From Xanthobacter sp. NM-59 (lineage in GTDB: Bacteria > Pseudomonadota > Alphaproteobacteria > Rhizobiales > Xanthobacteraceae), in NCBI RefSeq assembly GCF_021401125.1, contig NZ_JACBFQ010000006.1, forward strand, positions 219,024-283,023: a DNA stretch of 64,000 bases. The letters run 5' to 3'. Of this stretch, positions 45,101 to 54,735 are shown in pieces; the stretch's first letter is position 1; the number at the start of each line of letters is the position of its first letter. The position numbers were made by a program, and so were the translations under genes. The notes under the pieces were generated by a model. That model was not told the origin of the DNA. It did not search any database and saw nothing but the letters and a program-made list of their open reading frames with translations.

Positions 45101-45287
45101 GCTGGTGTGGGCCAACGGCGCCTCCATGATGGCCCGCCAGAACGTTTCGACGCCCGTGTTCATGGGCATGCTCACGGCGAGCTCGTTCGGCATCCTCGTC
45201 ATCCCCATGCTCTACGTCACCTTCCAAGGCATGCGCGAGCGCATCAAGGGGCTGTTCAGATTGAACATGGCGAGATCTCGTACGTGA
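42150..45287 (+). CDS. RND multidrug efflux transporter (HAE1 family), altered C-terminus
   Basis: 1045 residues from ATG 42150. Typical N-terminus [22 protein letters not shown]4 contains the proton-relay [16 protein letters not shown], followed by [20 protein letters not shown]. The two pore domains are complete and the second TM4-like motif is [20 protein letters not shown]. The last about 10 residues (MARSRT and before) derive from recombination with an antisense integrase fragment. The normal C-terminal tail is replaced but all twelve TM helices are intact, so it is probably still functional. GTG at 42141 would overlap the adaptor stop; the ATG is preferred. Confidence 0.93.
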   Translation: MISDIFIDRPRLAIVIAIVISIAGALALMRIPVAQLPDIVPPQVSVTATYPGASAEVLEATVAQPIESKVIGVDKALYMKSTSGNDGSYTLTVSFALGTDPDINTVNVNNRVQTALSQLPADVQALGVTVQKKSSSILQFITLSSPDERYDPLFMTNYAVINVIDELARTPGVGSASLFGQMNYSMRIWFDVERLASLGMVPSDVIASISAQNVQAPVGRIGARPVPDNQQFQLNVQTQGRLTTPEEFGDIVLRANRDGSVLKVKDVARVELGAQNEDSVNRLNGKPSVAIGIYLAPGANALTTSSAVTAKLKSLQSRMPEGLKAQIMYDSTDFVYDTIDAVIHTLIEAFMLVAAVVFLFLGNWRATLIPIIAVPVSIIGTFAVLLALGYSANTVSLLALVLAIGIVVDDAIVVVENVERVMEEEPELSPAAASKKAMAQVTAPIIAITLVLLSVFVPIGFIPGISGELFRQFAVTISAAMLISALNALTLSPALCAVFLRHGGEKRGIMGFISRRIDNLRDGYAFLVRKTLRLSILSLAIVAVCAFGVLSLAKITPSGFLPEEDQGAFFINVQLPDGASVARTSDTVRQVEKLVGALPQVENVTSVIGFSLLDSFSASNNAFMIIQLKPFEERKAALDKVQVIIGQVFGGVQQIRSAMILPFNLPPVIGLSTSGGFEAMVESLEGADPATMGSISNAIVGAANQDPALNRVFTTYAANAPSLYLDIDREKAQALGVGINDVFTALQATLGGSYVNNFNLFGRTWQVKVQGDVDNRRDIPALWDIYVRAKDGAMVPLQSIAELKTIVGPAVITRYNNYRAVTINGSPAPGVASGTAMAAFQQVAAKVLPAGYALEWTGTSYQEQQAGGQTGIILALALLFAYLFLVALYESWVIPVPVLLSVIVAVLGAFAGMVAFGITLDLYGQIGLVVLIALAAKNGILIVEFAKEQREHGVELKEAAANAAKLRFRAVMMTSIAFILGLVPLVWANGASMMARQNVSTPVFMGMLTASSFGILVIPMLYVTFQGMRERIKGLFRLNMARSRT

Positions 45288-45390
45288 TTGCCGATCTGCC
45301 AGCGGGTGCGCAGCGCCCAGATGTGTTTGGGCTTCACCGGAGGCTTTGCGCCGACGATGCGGCCGGCGCATTCCGGCTGTGATCGATGGG
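45257..45390 (-). pseudogene. Tyrosine integrase N-terminal fragment (recombination scar)
   Basis: On the minus strand a frame reads [30 protein letters not shown]. It matches the conserved N-terminal region of a family of small tyrosine integrases (KPKHVWAIR...RDLALFNLAIDSKLRG). Homology breaks right after FNL at about 45257, inside the RND gene's 3' end, and upstream of about 45390. So one short integrase piece sits between two truncated genes. Confidence 0.65.
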
Positions 45391-45866
45391 TCCTGAGCCT
45401 GGCCTTGATCATGTCGAACACCGGGAACCCCGCCACGCTGCCGGGAAATGCCGAGGCGATCGCCGCTCTCACTGCACCGCCGCCTGAAGGCAGAGAGGCC
45501 TATATCGAGCATCAATTGGGCATCTGGCGGCGGATCTGGAGTCCGGGATTTCCGATGGAAGACGACCGCGCACGCCGGTTTCTCACGGCTTGCTACGATC
45601 GGGCCTTGAACCCCGCCGGAATGGCGCGCCAGAACCTGGCCCTGCTCGCGACCGGCGACAGAAGACGGAAGTTCGCCACCGTCCGCGTCACCACGCTTGT
45701 CGTCCACGGCGCCGCTGACCCGCTGCTTCCCGTCGCGGCAGGACGGGAGGCAGCCGAGGTGATCCCCGGCGCCGCGCTGCTGGTCATTGACGGGATGGCG
45801 CATGATCTTCCGGTGGAGACATGGCCCCGGCTGGTTTCCGCCATCGCCGACAATGCCCGAGGATCC
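45390..45866 (+). pseudogene. Alpha/beta hydrolase, C-terminal fragment
   Basis: Frame starting LSLALIMSNTGNPATLPGNA and ending about IADNARG resembles the C-terminal half of esterase-type alpha/beta hydrolases. It has FATVRVTTLVVHGAADPLLP with the catalytic Asp position and the His in IDGMAHDLP. The N-terminal half with the nucleophile is absent; it was removed by the integrase-associated event. The open frame runs on to 46064 but without homology, overlapping the convergent ABC-2 permease. Confidence 0.65.
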
Positions 45867-46012
45867 GTAGGGTGGGGGATCAGCACCCTTGAGCCCCGCA
45901 CGCCGGATCCGCCGGGACCGGATGCTGGGTTCTTCGTGAAGACCCCACGGGCGCTCACGGGACCGCCCCGCGAGGGCATCCCGAAGCTCCGCGCCAGCCA
46001 AATGGCCGGACC

Positions 46013-47224
46013 TCACCCCGCGAAGATAACCCTGCGGAAACGACGCAACGCGAAAATGAAATAGAGCGCTCCGATGATTGCCGTCGGCAGGATCTGCGGC
46101 CAGACGATGGATGCCCCGGCGCCGCGATAGAGCACGTTCTGGGCGAAGATCACGAAATGGGGCGTCGGACTGATGAAGCGCATCAGGTATTGCAGCCACA
46201 CGGGCATGCTTTCCAGCGGCGTGGTGCTGCCCGACAGCAGCATCATCACCAGCAGCACGGGGATCGAGAGCAGGCCGAACTGGGCCATGGTGGTCGCTAC
46301 CGTGCCCAGGGCGATGCCGAGCGAGGCCACCGTGAACACATAGACGCAGGCGCCCGCCAGGAACAGCGGCAGCGAGCCCGCGATCGGCACATTCAGCCAC
46401 CACTCCACCACCAGCACCAGGGACAGGCCGGTGGCCACCAGCACCACGATGCCGTTGGCCAGCACTTTCGCGAACATGATCTCGAAGGGCACCACCGGCA
46501 TCACCAGCAGATGCTCCACCGTGCCCTGCTCGCGCTCGCGAATGAGGGCTGCGCCGCTGAGCATCACCGTGATCATGGTCAGGTTGCTGATGATCTGCAT
46601 GACCGAAGTGAACCAGCTCGACTTGAAGTTCGGATTGAACTTCGAGCGCGTGACCACCTTGATGGGGATGCTGCCGCCCACCTCGCGGCCGGCGATGAAG
46701 CGCGCGACCTCGTTGAGGATGATGTTCTGGATGTAGGTCATGCCGTTGAAGGCCTGGGCGGCAGCCGTGGCATCGACATTGATCTGGACCGACGCCTCGC
46801 GACCGGCCAGCACATCCTGCTCGAACCGGGGCGGGATCTCGATCACATAGATGAAGCGCTGCGCATCCAGCGCGGGGTCGATCTCGCCGACGGAGATCTC
46901 CACCGCCGGCTTGAAGGTGGGCGGGGTGAGGCTCGCGGCGATGCGTCGGGACAGGTCGGAATGGTCCTCGTCCACGATGCCGACGGAGAGGTTGGTCGCC
47001 TCCGTCGAGGCGCCGGTGGCGGCGGCATAGATGGCGATGGTGAAGGAGAACGCGACCAGCGCCAGCATGATGGGATCGGCGCGGATGCTGCGCAGCTCCT
47101 TGATCGTCAGCCGGTAGACGTTGGTGAGGTGCCACCACAACGCTCCGCCCCGATGATCCGCGCGGGACGGTGTTTCGGCCGCGGGCGGCGTCGGCTCATG
47201 CTTCGCCTGATCCGTGAGCGACAT
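46013..47224 (-). CDS. ABC-2 type transporter permease
   Basis: 403 residues with an N-terminal TM near residue 45, a large periplasmic domain, and five C-terminal TM segments. ABC-2 motif: REREQGTVEHLLVMPVVPFE, then LVMMLLSGSTTPLESMPVWL. It belongs to the YhhJ/YbhR group that works with a two-domain ATPase and an HlyD adaptor. Starts one base after the ATPase/permease stop, clearly one operon. Exports an unknown compound. Confidence 0.9.
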   Translation of the reverse strand: MSLTDQAKHEPTPPAAETPSRADHRGGALWWHLTNVYRLTIKELRSIRADPIMLALVAFSFTIAIYAAATGASTEATNLSVGIVDEDHSDLSRRIAASLTPPTFKPAVEISVGEIDPALDAQRFIYVIEIPPRFEQDVLAGREASVQINVDATAAAQAFNGMTYIQNIILNEVARFIAGREVGGSIPIKVVTRSKFNPNFKSSWFTSVMQIISNLTMITVMLSGAALIREREQGTVEHLLVMPVVPFEIMFAKVLANGIVVLVATGLSLVLVVEWWLNVPIAGSLPLFLAGACVYVFTVASLGIALGTVATTMAQFGLLSIPVLLVMMLLSGSTTPLESMPVWLQYLMRFISPTPHFVIFAQNVLYRGAGASIVWPQILPTAIIGALYFIFALRRFRRVIFAG

Positions 47225-47225
47225 C

Positions 47226-49991
47226 TCAGCTCTCCTGCTTGCGAAGCATCAGGTGCGCGCCGACAAAATAGGCCAGCGCGAACAGGCCAAGCACCAGCGC
47301 GTTGAGCCACATGTCGGAATAGCCCAACCCCTTGGTGAAGACGCCGACGCTGATCGGCTGGAACCAGGCCGCCGGAAACAGGAGCCCGATGAGCCGGCCG
47401 GTGCCGGTGAGGGAGGAGACGGGCACCAGCAGGCCGGAGAAATTCACTACCGGGATCACCGCCAGCACCGTGGTGGCAAACACCGCGGCCACCTGGGTCC
47501 GGGTGAAGGTGGAGATGAACTGCCCGAAGCCGCAGGTGGCGAAGACATAGAGCAGGGCTCCGAACGCCAGCGCACCGAACGACCCCTTCACCGGCACCCC
47601 GAACACAAGCCGCGCCATGATCACCAGGAGGATGAACGTCAGCATCCCGACCACCACATAGGGAAACTGCTTGCCCAGCAGGAATTCCATCTTGGTAATG
47701 GGGGTGGACCGGAAATTGGCGATGGAGCCGGTCTCCACCTCACGCACGATACCGATGGTCGCCATGATGGCAGGGATCAGCACCAGCATGATGACGATGA
47801 CGCTCGGCACCATGCTGAAGACGCTCTTGAACGCCGGATTGTAGCGGAAGCGGTTCTCTATATTGATGCTGCCCAGATAGGCGCTGGAGACGGCATTGGG
47901 GCCGAGGCGCTCGACGGCGAGGTCCTTCACGTAGCGCAACAGCAGTCCGGAGACATAGCCGCTCGCGGTCTCCCCCCGGAACGGCATGGCGCCATCCACC
48001 CAAAAGGCGACCTCGGGCGGCCGCAGATTGGTGAGGTCACGGCCGAAGCCGGCCGGGATCTCCACCACGAGGGCAAGCTCACCACTGCGCATGCGCTGTT
48101 CCAACTCCTCCTCGGAGCGGATCGGTGGCTGCTCGGAAAAATAATGGGAGCCGGAAAAACTCTCCAGCAGCCGGCGGCTCTCCGGCGTCTGGTCCTGGTC
48201 GAAGGCGGCGTACTTCAGGTTCTCCACGTCGAAGGTGATGCCGTAGCCCATGGCCAACATCAGGACGAGGGGACCGATGAAGGCGAATGCCAGGCGGATT
48301 GGATCGCGCAGCAGCTCCATGGTCTCGCGGCGTGCGTAGGCCCACAGCCGCCGCGGATCGAACCGCCAGGAGGCATGCCGCTGCGTCCCTTCCGTGGATG
48401 GCGGTGCGGCCACCGGCGCCGGCACCGAGGGCTCCTGCTGCTTCTTGTCCGCTGCGCCCCCGGCTTCCTCCAGATAGGAGATGAAGGCGTCTTCCAGGGT
48501 GGCACAGCCGCGCGCCTCGGCCAGGGCCTTGGGCGTGCCGACCGCGAGTACGCGGCCCTGATGCATCAGCGAGATGCGGTCGCAGCGCTCGGCCTCATTC
48601 ATGAAGTGGGTGGAGAGGAAGATGGTGACGCCGTCGTTGCGCGACAGGTCGATGAGCGTGCGCCAGAAGGCGTCGCGGGCCACCGGATCGACCCCCGAGG
48701 TGGGCTCGTCGAGGATGAGCATGGCGGGCCGGTGCAGCACCGCCACGGCGAGTTGCAAGCGCTGCTTAATGCCGAGCGGCAGGCTTTCCGGCTTGGCGTC
48801 CGCTTCGGCCTTCAGATCGAACCGCTCCAGCAGCTCGGTGATCCGCGGCGCGATCTGGTCCTCCGGCAGGTGGTAGAGATGCGCGTGCAGCTCCAAATTC
48901 TGGCGGACCGTCAGCTCGCCATAGAGCGAGAAGGCCTGCGACATGTAGCCGACGTTTTCGCGCGCCGCCGCGTCGTCCGCCAGCATGGGCTTGCCGAACA
49001 GTTTGGCCGAGCCTTCACTCACCGGCAGCAGCCCCGTCATCATCTTCATGGTGGTGGTCTTGCCGCAGCCGTTGGAGCCGAGGAAGCCGAAGATCTCGCC
49101 GCGCCCGATGCGGAAGCTCACATGATCCACCGCGACGAAATTGCCGAACCGCCGCGTCAGCCCGTCGGCTTCGATCGCCGGTGTCGCGTCCGGCTCCTCC
49201 ACCCGCGGCGGCACCACCACATCCTGATGCTGTCCGCGTTTTTCGGGGGGCAGCAGGGCGATGAAGGCGTCGTCGAGCGTGCTCTTGTTCGCCCGTTTCA
49301 GGATTTCAGCAGGTGTGCCCTGGGCAATGACCTTGCCATCGTCCATGGCCGCGAGCCAGTCGAAGCGGCTCGCCTCGTCCATATAGGCAGTGGCGACGAT
49401 GACGCTCATGAGCGGTCGTCGGGCACGGATGGAGTCAATCAGCTCCCAGAACTGGCGGCGCGACAGCGGATCGACGCCGGTGGTGGGCTCGTCGAGGATC
49501 AATAGGTCGGGATCGTGCATCAGCGAGCAGCACAGGCTCGCCTTCTGCTTCATGCCGCCAGAAAGCTTGCCGCAGGGCCGGTCCGCGAACGGATCGAGGC
49601 CGGTCGCCGCCAGTAGTTCGGCAATGCGCGCGCGCCGTTCGGTCGCGCCCTGGCCGAACAGCCGGCCGAAAAAGTCGATGTTGTCGAAGACGCTGAGGGT
49701 CGGATAGAGATTTCGTCCCAGCCCCTGCGGCATGTAGGCAATGCGGGCGTAGCTCTGCCTGCGATGGTTCTCCTCCGCCATGTTGCCGTCGAGCGCCAGG
49801 ACCGTGCCGGCCTGGATCTTCCGCACCCCGGCGATGAGCGCCAGCAAGGTGGACTTGCCGACGCCGTCGGGCCCGATCAATCCCGCCATACAGCCGGCGG
49901 GAATCTCGAGCGTGAGATCATTGAGGGCGACAACCTTGCCGTAGCGGTGCGTGATGCCCTCGACCCTGGCGGCGACGGCGGAACCGCTCAT
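47226..49991 (-). CDS. ABC transporter: two ATPase domains fused to ABC-2 permease
   Basis: 921 residues, YhiH/RbbA-like architecture. NBD1 (about 8-240): Walker A GPDGVGKSTLL, signature LSGGMKQKASL, Walker B LLILDEPTTGVDP. NBD2 (about 265-500): Walker A GSNGCGKTTTMKM, Walker B LILDEPTSGVDP, but a degenerate signature LPLGIKQRLQLA. Residues 540-921 carry the ABC-2 membrane domain with REVETGSIANFRSTPITKME. It forms an exporter with the neighbouring permease and HlyD protein. Its start overlaps the HlyD stop as ATGA. Confidence 0.92.
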   Translation of the reverse strand: MSGSAVAARVEGITHRYGKVVALNDLTLEIPAGCMAGLIGPDGVGKSTLLALIAGVRKIQAGTVLALDGNMAEENHRRQSYARIAYMPQGLGRNLYPTLSVFDNIDFFGRLFGQGATERRARIAELLAATGLDPFADRPCGKLSGGMKQKASLCCSLMHDPDLLILDEPTTGVDPLSRRQFWELIDSIRARRPLMSVIVATAYMDEASRFDWLAAMDDGKVIAQGTPAEILKRANKSTLDDAFIALLPPEKRGQHQDVVVPPRVEEPDATPAIEADGLTRRFGNFVAVDHVSFRIGRGEIFGFLGSNGCGKTTTMKMMTGLLPVSEGSAKLFGKPMLADDAAARENVGYMSQAFSLYGELTVRQNLELHAHLYHLPEDQIAPRITELLERFDLKAEADAKPESLPLGIKQRLQLAVAVLHRPAMLILDEPTSGVDPVARDAFWRTLIDLSRNDGVTIFLSTHFMNEAERCDRISLMHQGRVLAVGTPKALAEARGCATLEDAFISYLEEAGGAADKKQQEPSVPAPVAAPPSTEGTQRHASWRFDPRRLWAYARRETMELLRDPIRLAFAFIGPLVLMLAMGYGITFDVENLKYAAFDQDQTPESRRLLESFSGSHYFSEQPPIRSEEELEQRMRSGELALVVEIPAGFGRDLTNLRPPEVAFWVDGAMPFRGETASGYVSGLLLRYVKDLAVERLGPNAVSSAYLGSINIENRFRYNPAFKSVFSMVPSVIVIMLVLIPAIMATIGIVREVETGSIANFRSTPITKMEFLLGKQFPYVVVGMLTFILLVIMARLVFGVPVKGSFGALAFGALLYVFATCGFGQFISTFTRTQVAAVFATTVLAVIPVVNFSGLLVPVSSLTGTGRLIGLLFPAAWFQPISVGVFTKGLGYSDMWLNALVLGLFALAYFVGAHLMLRKQES

Positions 49992-51106
49992 TGCGGGAGC
50001 CTCACCTGGAGATCCTCCGGCCAGGCGATCCTGGGATCCGTGCGCACGAAGCCGAGCCCGCGCACGCCGGTCTTCACCTGACGATAGTATTTGCTCAGCA
50101 CCTCCGGGGTCGCCTGCAATTTAACGCGAAACATCAGCTTCTCCCGCTCTTCGGCGGTTTCCACGCTCTTGGGCGTGAACTGGGCTTCCGTCGCCACGAA
50201 GCTCACCGTGGTCGGGAACACGTAGTGCGGCAGCGGATCCAGGATCACCCGCGCCTCATCGCCCAAGGTGAGCCGGCCGGCCTGATCCGCCGGCAGGAAG
50301 ATGGTCATGTAGACGTCGTTCAGGTCGAGGATGGTGAGGACGCGCTGTCCGGGGGCGACCACCTCGCCGGCACGCGCCAGCCGATATTGCACCCGACCGC
50401 TGCGTGGCGACACCAGCGTGAGATCGACCAGCACCGATTGCAGGCGCTCGACATTGGCCTGCGCGGCCTTGATCTCGGAATCGGCCTGGTCGCGCTGAGC
50501 GTTCGCCGCGACATATGCCGCCTCAGCCGCATCAAACTTATTGCGCCTCTGGTCGGCGACCTGCTGGGTGATGAAGCCCTTCGCGACCAGGGCCACGGCG
50601 CGATCATAGTCGGTGCGCGTGAAGTCGAGGTCGCTCTTGCGCTGGGCGATCAGCGCCTGCGCCTCGGCCAGCGCCTGCTTGGCCTTCATCAGCTGCGCCT
50701 GCGCGCCGCGCAGCTCGGCCTCCGTCTCGGGAGAGGAGATGGTGGCCACCACCTGGCCGGCGGTCACGTTGTCCCCCTCGTTCACGGTCACGGTGGCGAG
50801 ACGGCCGGGATATTTAGCCGATACGTCCACCTCGGTGGCCTCAATCCGCCCGTTCGACTTCACAATCCCTTCCGGCATGTCCCTGCCGCGCAGGCGGTTG
50901 ATGAGTGTCTCCACCGCCGCCTTAGCCTTGTCGACCCGATTAGGCTGGCTCTGCTGGGCTTGCGCGGGCCCGGTGAGGAGCCCGGCGCCGGATATGTCAG
51001 CCATCAACGCCAATCCGAGCAGCATGCTGCAGGACAGGTACCGACGCGGCTGGACGGCGCGCGCGGATCCGCGGCCGGCGAAACGCCGAGCGGTGTTCAC
51101 AGGCAT
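49988..51106 (-). CDS. HlyD-family efflux adaptor
   Basis: 372 residues from ATG 51106 with AGGAGG upstream. Signal/anchor segment LSCSMLLGLALMADISGAGL. HlyD features: VSAKYPGRLATVTVNEGDNV, a long coiled hairpin (KAKQALAEAQALIAQRKSDL and QRDQADSEIKAAQANVERLQ), and the return lipoyl strand LVSPRSGRVQYRLARAGEVV. Periplasmic adaptor linking the ABC-2 pump to the outer membrane, YhiI-like. Confidence 0.92.
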   Translation of the reverse strand: MPVNTARRFAGRGSARAVQPRRYLSCSMLLGLALMADISGAGLLTGPAQAQQSQPNRVDKAKAAVETLINRLRGRDMPEGIVKSNGRIEATEVDVSAKYPGRLATVTVNEGDNVTAGQVVATISSPETEAELRGAQAQLMKAKQALAEAQALIAQRKSDLDFTRTDYDRAVALVAKGFITQQVADQRRNKFDAAEAAYVAANAQRDQADSEIKAAQANVERLQSVLVDLTLVSPRSGRVQYRLARAGEVVAPGQRVLTILDLNDVYMTIFLPADQAGRLTLGDEARVILDPLPHYVFPTTVSFVATEAQFTPKSVETAEEREKLMFRVKLQATPEVLSKYYRQVKTGVRGLGFVRTDPRIAWPEDLQVRLPQ

Positions 51107-51246
51107 GGTCAATCCTCCTGCGCCGGGGCCAAGCCAATGGGCCGCCTGCCGGCTTATCCTGTCCAAATCGCGGCATGCATCGGAACAGCACCCCGCCGCG
51201 TGCAAGGCGCTGGCACGAGACTTTACCGTCTCGCGGGCTGGTAGCC

Positions 51247-51858
51247 TCATGTCCCGCTCACCGACGGATCGTCGCCGATCAACTGCTCCAGCATCTCTAT
51301 GGTGAGCTTGCGAAGTTCTCCATCCCCCTTTTCACGGAGCGGCTCGATGGCGAGGACCTCCTTCAGCACACCGATTCCCACCAGAAACGCGACCATCAGC
51401 GCAGCCCGGCGCGTGGACGGCGGATCCATCATCTCGGCAAATGGCACGATCAGCTCCGTGAGCAATCCGTCGTGCATGACATGCAACGCCTCCCGGCTGG
51501 TCAGCGAGCGCATGAAGATGTCAAGCGGCCCCACTTCTTCATGGGCGCGCGCGGCATCCTGCTCGAAGACCTCATCGACGAGTTTGGTCACGAACCCCTG
51601 ACGGGTCTCGCCGCGAAACCGCTCCGGCTGAGCCGTGGCAAGCACTGCAGCCATCAGGAGGCTCTCCTTGGAGCCGAAGGAGCGGTGCACATGCGCAACA
51701 TCGACACCCACGTCCGCTGCAATCGCCCGGAGTGTGGTGTCCTCATAGGATTGCCGCGCAAACCGCAGGATTGCTGCCTGCAGGATCTGTTCTTTCTTCG
51801 CCGCAGCAGCGAGCGCCGTCGATCGAGCCATCAGCGCCTCCCGACTTTCTCTGCCCAT
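51247..51858 (-). CDS. TetR-family regulator of the ABC exporter
   Basis: 203 residues. HTH at about 20-65: ILQAAILRFARQSYEDTTLR, AIAADVGVDVAHVHRSFGSK. The C-terminal domain is helical and not recognisable by ligand. It lies upstream in the same direction as the HlyD-ABC operon (140 bases gap) and divergent from the phasin gene, so it may control both. A shorter start at MARSTAL is possible. Confidence 0.88.
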   Translation of the reverse strand: MGRESREALMARSTALAAAAKKEQILQAAILRFARQSYEDTTLRAIAADVGVDVAHVHRSFGSKESLLMAAVLATAQPERFRGETRQGFVTKLVDEVFEQDAARAHEEVGPLDIFMRSLTSREALHVMHDGLLTELIVPFAEMMDPPSTRRAALMVAFLVGIGVLKEVLAIEPLREKGDGELRKLTIEMLEQLIGDDPSVSGT

Positions 51859-51887
51859 TCAACTTCTAAAAAACATCTTGATTTGCT

Positions 51888-51899
51888 CAACACGCGTTG
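51888..51899. promoter_or_regulatory. Possible operator between TetR and phasin genes
   Basis: Short perfect inverted repeat CAAC-ACGC-GTTG, flanked by TTGAT on the left and TCAAT on the right, in the 108-bp divergent region. Too short for certainty. Confidence 0.3.
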
Positions 51900-51966
51900 T
51901 CAATCTTGCGTCGCGGTGGCGGACAGGGTTTCGCGCCGCCGCACCCCATCTGAAAGGACCGAAGCT

Positions 51967-52278
51967 ATGACCTCGGAGACGGCTGCCATGGATGCGACGC
52001 TTGCGAGCTACGCCAACCTGCCTTGGGTAAAGGCCTGGAGCGCGGCGCCTGTTCAGGGATTCGGCACGGGCTGGAGCGCCGCGCTCAATCTCTTTGCAGA
52101 TCGGCTGGAAGAGCAGGCCAGCTTCGTTCGTCAGATCTCACAATGCAACGACCCCGCAGCGGCGCTCCAATTGAGCGCGACCTACACCCAGAAGACCATG
52201 AAGCATCTTTGGGATGACAATACCGCGCTGTTCGAAGGCTGGCGCTCGAAGCTTGCCTCGGCGGCTACCGCCCGCTGA
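51967..52278 (+). CDS. Phasin-like granule-associated protein
   Basis: 103 residues, ATG with AAAGGA upstream. Amphipathic helical sequence (ALNLFADRLEEQASFVRQIS, LQLSATYTQKTMKHLWDDNT) typical of phasins, which coat polyhydroxyalkanoate granules. Short compared with PhaP (about 110-190). Directly followed by the DUF3141 gene, a common pairing with PHA-type proteins. Confidence 0.75.
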   Translation: MTSETAAMDATLASYANLPWVKAWSAAPVQGFGTGWSAALNLFADRLEEQASFVRQISQCNDPAAALQLSATYTQKTMKHLWDDNTALFEGWRSKLASAATAR

Positions 52279-52341
52279 GCGTTCCAAAGGTTTAGGCGCC
52301 TTAATGGGGCGCTGCCGCCCCCACCAAGAAGGTCAAGGACC

Positions 52342-54525
52342 ATGAACGAGCAGCCCTTCGGGATTTTCTCCAAAATGGCGGCGGATTTTTCGTCCTTGAT
52401 CACAGCGGGGCAGGCCTACGCCGTGGATGCCGCCCAACGCGCCGTTCTTTATGCCGACGTCCGGCGCCAGCGGGGTGACCAATACCGCACGCACTTGGCT
52501 GAGGCGGTGCCGAATGTACTCAATTTCCCCTCCGAGCTTGTTCTGGACGGCCGTGAGCTTGAACGCCCGGTGAATTACGGTCTGGTGCGCATTACCCCCG
52601 CGCCGGATCACCCTGTGCAGGCCGGCAAACGGCCCTTCGTCGTCATTGATCCCCGCGCCGGCCACGGGCCGGGCATTGCCGGATTCAAGGCCGATAGCGA
52701 GATTGGGGCCGCACTCGAAGCCGGGCATCCTTGTTACTTCGTTGGCTTCACGCCCAATCCGGAACCCGGCCAAACGGTGGAAGACGTGATGCTCGCGGAG
52801 GCGGCCTTTCTCGAGAAGGTCATCGCTCTTCATCCCGATTGCGAGAAGCCCGCGGTCATTGGAAACTGCCAGGCGGGCTGGCAGGTTCTGATGACCGCAG
52901 CCATGCGCCCAGACCTGTTCGGGCCGATCATCGTGGCAGGCGCTCCGGTGTCCTATTGGGCCGGGTGGAGGGGCAAGAATCCTATGCGCTACGCTGGTGG
53001 CATGCTGGGTGGCAGCTGGCTGACGGCCCTTGCCAGTGATCTTGGTGATGGACGCTTCGATGGCGCGAGCCTCGTGCAGAACTTCGAAAACCTGGACCCC
53101 GCCAATACGTTCTGGAAGAAGAGCTACAACCTCTACGCGAATATCGACACAGAAGCGTCCCGCTATCTCGGGTTCGAAAAATACTGGGGTGGCCACGTTC
53201 TCCTAAACGGTGCTGAGATCCAGTATATCGTCGATAATTTGTTCATAGGTAACAAGCTGTCGACTTCTAGCCTCGTTACGTCTAACGGGATCCGGATTGA
53301 CCTGCGCAATATCCGATCACCAATCGTCGTTTTCTGCTCGAATGGCGACAATATTACGCCGCCACCCCAGGCTCTCGGGTGGGTCACGGATCTTTATCAG
53401 AATGAGAGCGATGTCCTGAGCCACGATCAGACGATCATCTACGCTCTCCATGACAGCATCGGGCACCTTGGCATTTTTGTTTCTGGCGCAGTAGGCCGAA
53501 AGGAACATAAGAAATTTGCCACCAACATCGAACTCATCAACCTGATCCCCTCCGGGCTCTATCAGGCGGTGATCCAGGACGGGGCGCAGCAAGCCGATGG
53601 TCAGTCGGATCAATTCGTCATGGCTATCGAACGGCGGACACTCGATGACGTTCGAGCAATTGTCGCACCAGCCCCCGAAAGCGACCGTCGCTTTGCCGCG
53701 GTCGACCGGATCTCACAGATCAATTTGAGTCTGTATCGCGATTTCGCCCAGCGCTGGGTTCGCGGGGTGACCACGTCGCAGTCCGCCGACGCGCTTCGCC
53801 GGCTGCACCCGCTGCGGATCTCATATGAATTCTGGTCGAGTCGCAGTCCGATGGCCCAACTGGTGAAGAAAGCGGCGGCCGATATCCGTGCGCATCGCAG
53901 CCCGGCGGCACCGGACAACCTGTTTCTCAAGATGCAGGAGAGCTTTTCGGAAGCCATCGTGACGTCGCTGAATACTTGGCGGGACATTCGGGATACCGCC
54001 TGCGAGCAGTGGTTCGAATGGGTCTATAGCTCACCGGTGACCACGGCGCTCGCCGGGCTCGATGCGCACCGGGGCGAGCCCGTTCGGCCGTTTCCCGGCG
54101 TTTCGCCGGAGCATAAAGCCTTCGTTCGCGAGCAACTGGCTGACCTGCGGACCGAAATTGAACAAGGCGGTCTTCTCGAGGCCGGCATTCGGGCGCTCGT
54201 TTATGTGGGACAGGATCATCTGCAGGTTGACGAGCGCCAATTCAATCTCGCGATTGAATTGGCTCCTGCTGTACGCGATTACGCACCGGACGTCTTTCGT
54301 AAAGTCATTCGGCGGCAGGCAGCTCTTATGCAATTGGATTTTCAGGCTGCGGTCGAAGCCATTCCACGTCTTTTGGGGCGAGCCGCAGAAGGCGACATTC
54401 GCAACGCCGCTAAGGTCATTGCGCTGATCGAGCGCCTCGGGCCCTCACCATCCGGAAAGAGCCACTCACGTCTACTGGAAATGCTACAGGTCTTTGAGGC
54501 TGCGGCAGTGACGGCCTCTCATTGA
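52342..54525 (+). CDS. DUF3141 protein, PhaC-like alpha/beta hydrolase
   Basis: 727 residues. Its alpha/beta hydrolase core resembles class I PHA synthases: the nucleophile elbow is GNCQAGW with Cys176, as in the PhaC lipase-like box GxCxG. The other triad members are Asp336 in FCSNGDNITPP and His375 in DSIGHLGIFVSG. FVVIDPRAGHGPGIAGFK and APVSYWAGWRG also match. The N-terminal helices and the large C-terminal helical region (430-727) are unlike PhaC. DUF3141 proteins have no proven activity; polymer synthesis, depolymerisation or acyl transfer are possible. Neighbouring phasin supports a PHA connection. Confidence 0.82.
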   Translation: MNEQPFGIFSKMAADFSSLITAGQAYAVDAAQRAVLYADVRRQRGDQYRTHLAEAVPNVLNFPSELVLDGRELERPVNYGLVRITPAPDHPVQAGKRPFVVIDPRAGHGPGIAGFKADSEIGAALEAGHPCYFVGFTPNPEPGQTVEDVMLAEAAFLEKVIALHPDCEKPAVIGNCQAGWQVLMTAAMRPDLFGPIIVAGAPVSYWAGWRGKNPMRYAGGMLGGSWLTALASDLGDGRFDGASLVQNFENLDPANTFWKKSYNLYANIDTEASRYLGFEKYWGGHVLLNGAEIQYIVDNLFIGNKLSTSSLVTSNGIRIDLRNIRSPIVVFCSNGDNITPPPQALGWVTDLYQNESDVLSHDQTIIYALHDSIGHLGIFVSGAVGRKEHKKFATNIELINLIPSGLYQAVIQDGAQQADGQSDQFVMAIERRTLDDVRAIVAPAPESDRRFAAVDRISQINLSLYRDFAQRWVRGVTTSQSADALRRLHPLRISYEFWSSRSPMAQLVKKAAADIRAHRSPAAPDNLFLKMQESFSEAIVTSLNTWRDIRDTACEQWFEWVYSSPVTTALAGLDAHRGEPVRPFPGVSPEHKAFVREQLADLRTEIEQGGLLEAGIRALVYVGQDHLQVDERQFNLAIELAPAVRDYAPDVFRKVIRRQAALMQLDFQAAVEAIPRLLGRAAEGDIRNAAKVIALIERLGPSPSGKSHSRLLEMLQVFEAAAVTASH

Positions 54526-54735
54526 ATATTATACGTAATATCGTAGAAAAATGACAAAACCCGCGATCGACGAAGACCGCGCGGGATATGTCCACGCGCA
54601 TCTCCGGAGTCTATTTCGATAAGCTTGAAGATCGCAAATTATAATGGCTGACGGTGCTCGCAGTCTGTTTCGAAGCCGAGGCGAGCCGCAGCTTTGTCGC
54701 AATGATCGAACTATCAAAACCGAATGGAGCTCATG

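Noticed and set aside
47214..49505. 763-residue plus-strand open frame opposite the ABC transporter
   Set aside because: Shadow frame, composition typical of antisense in high-GC coding DNA.
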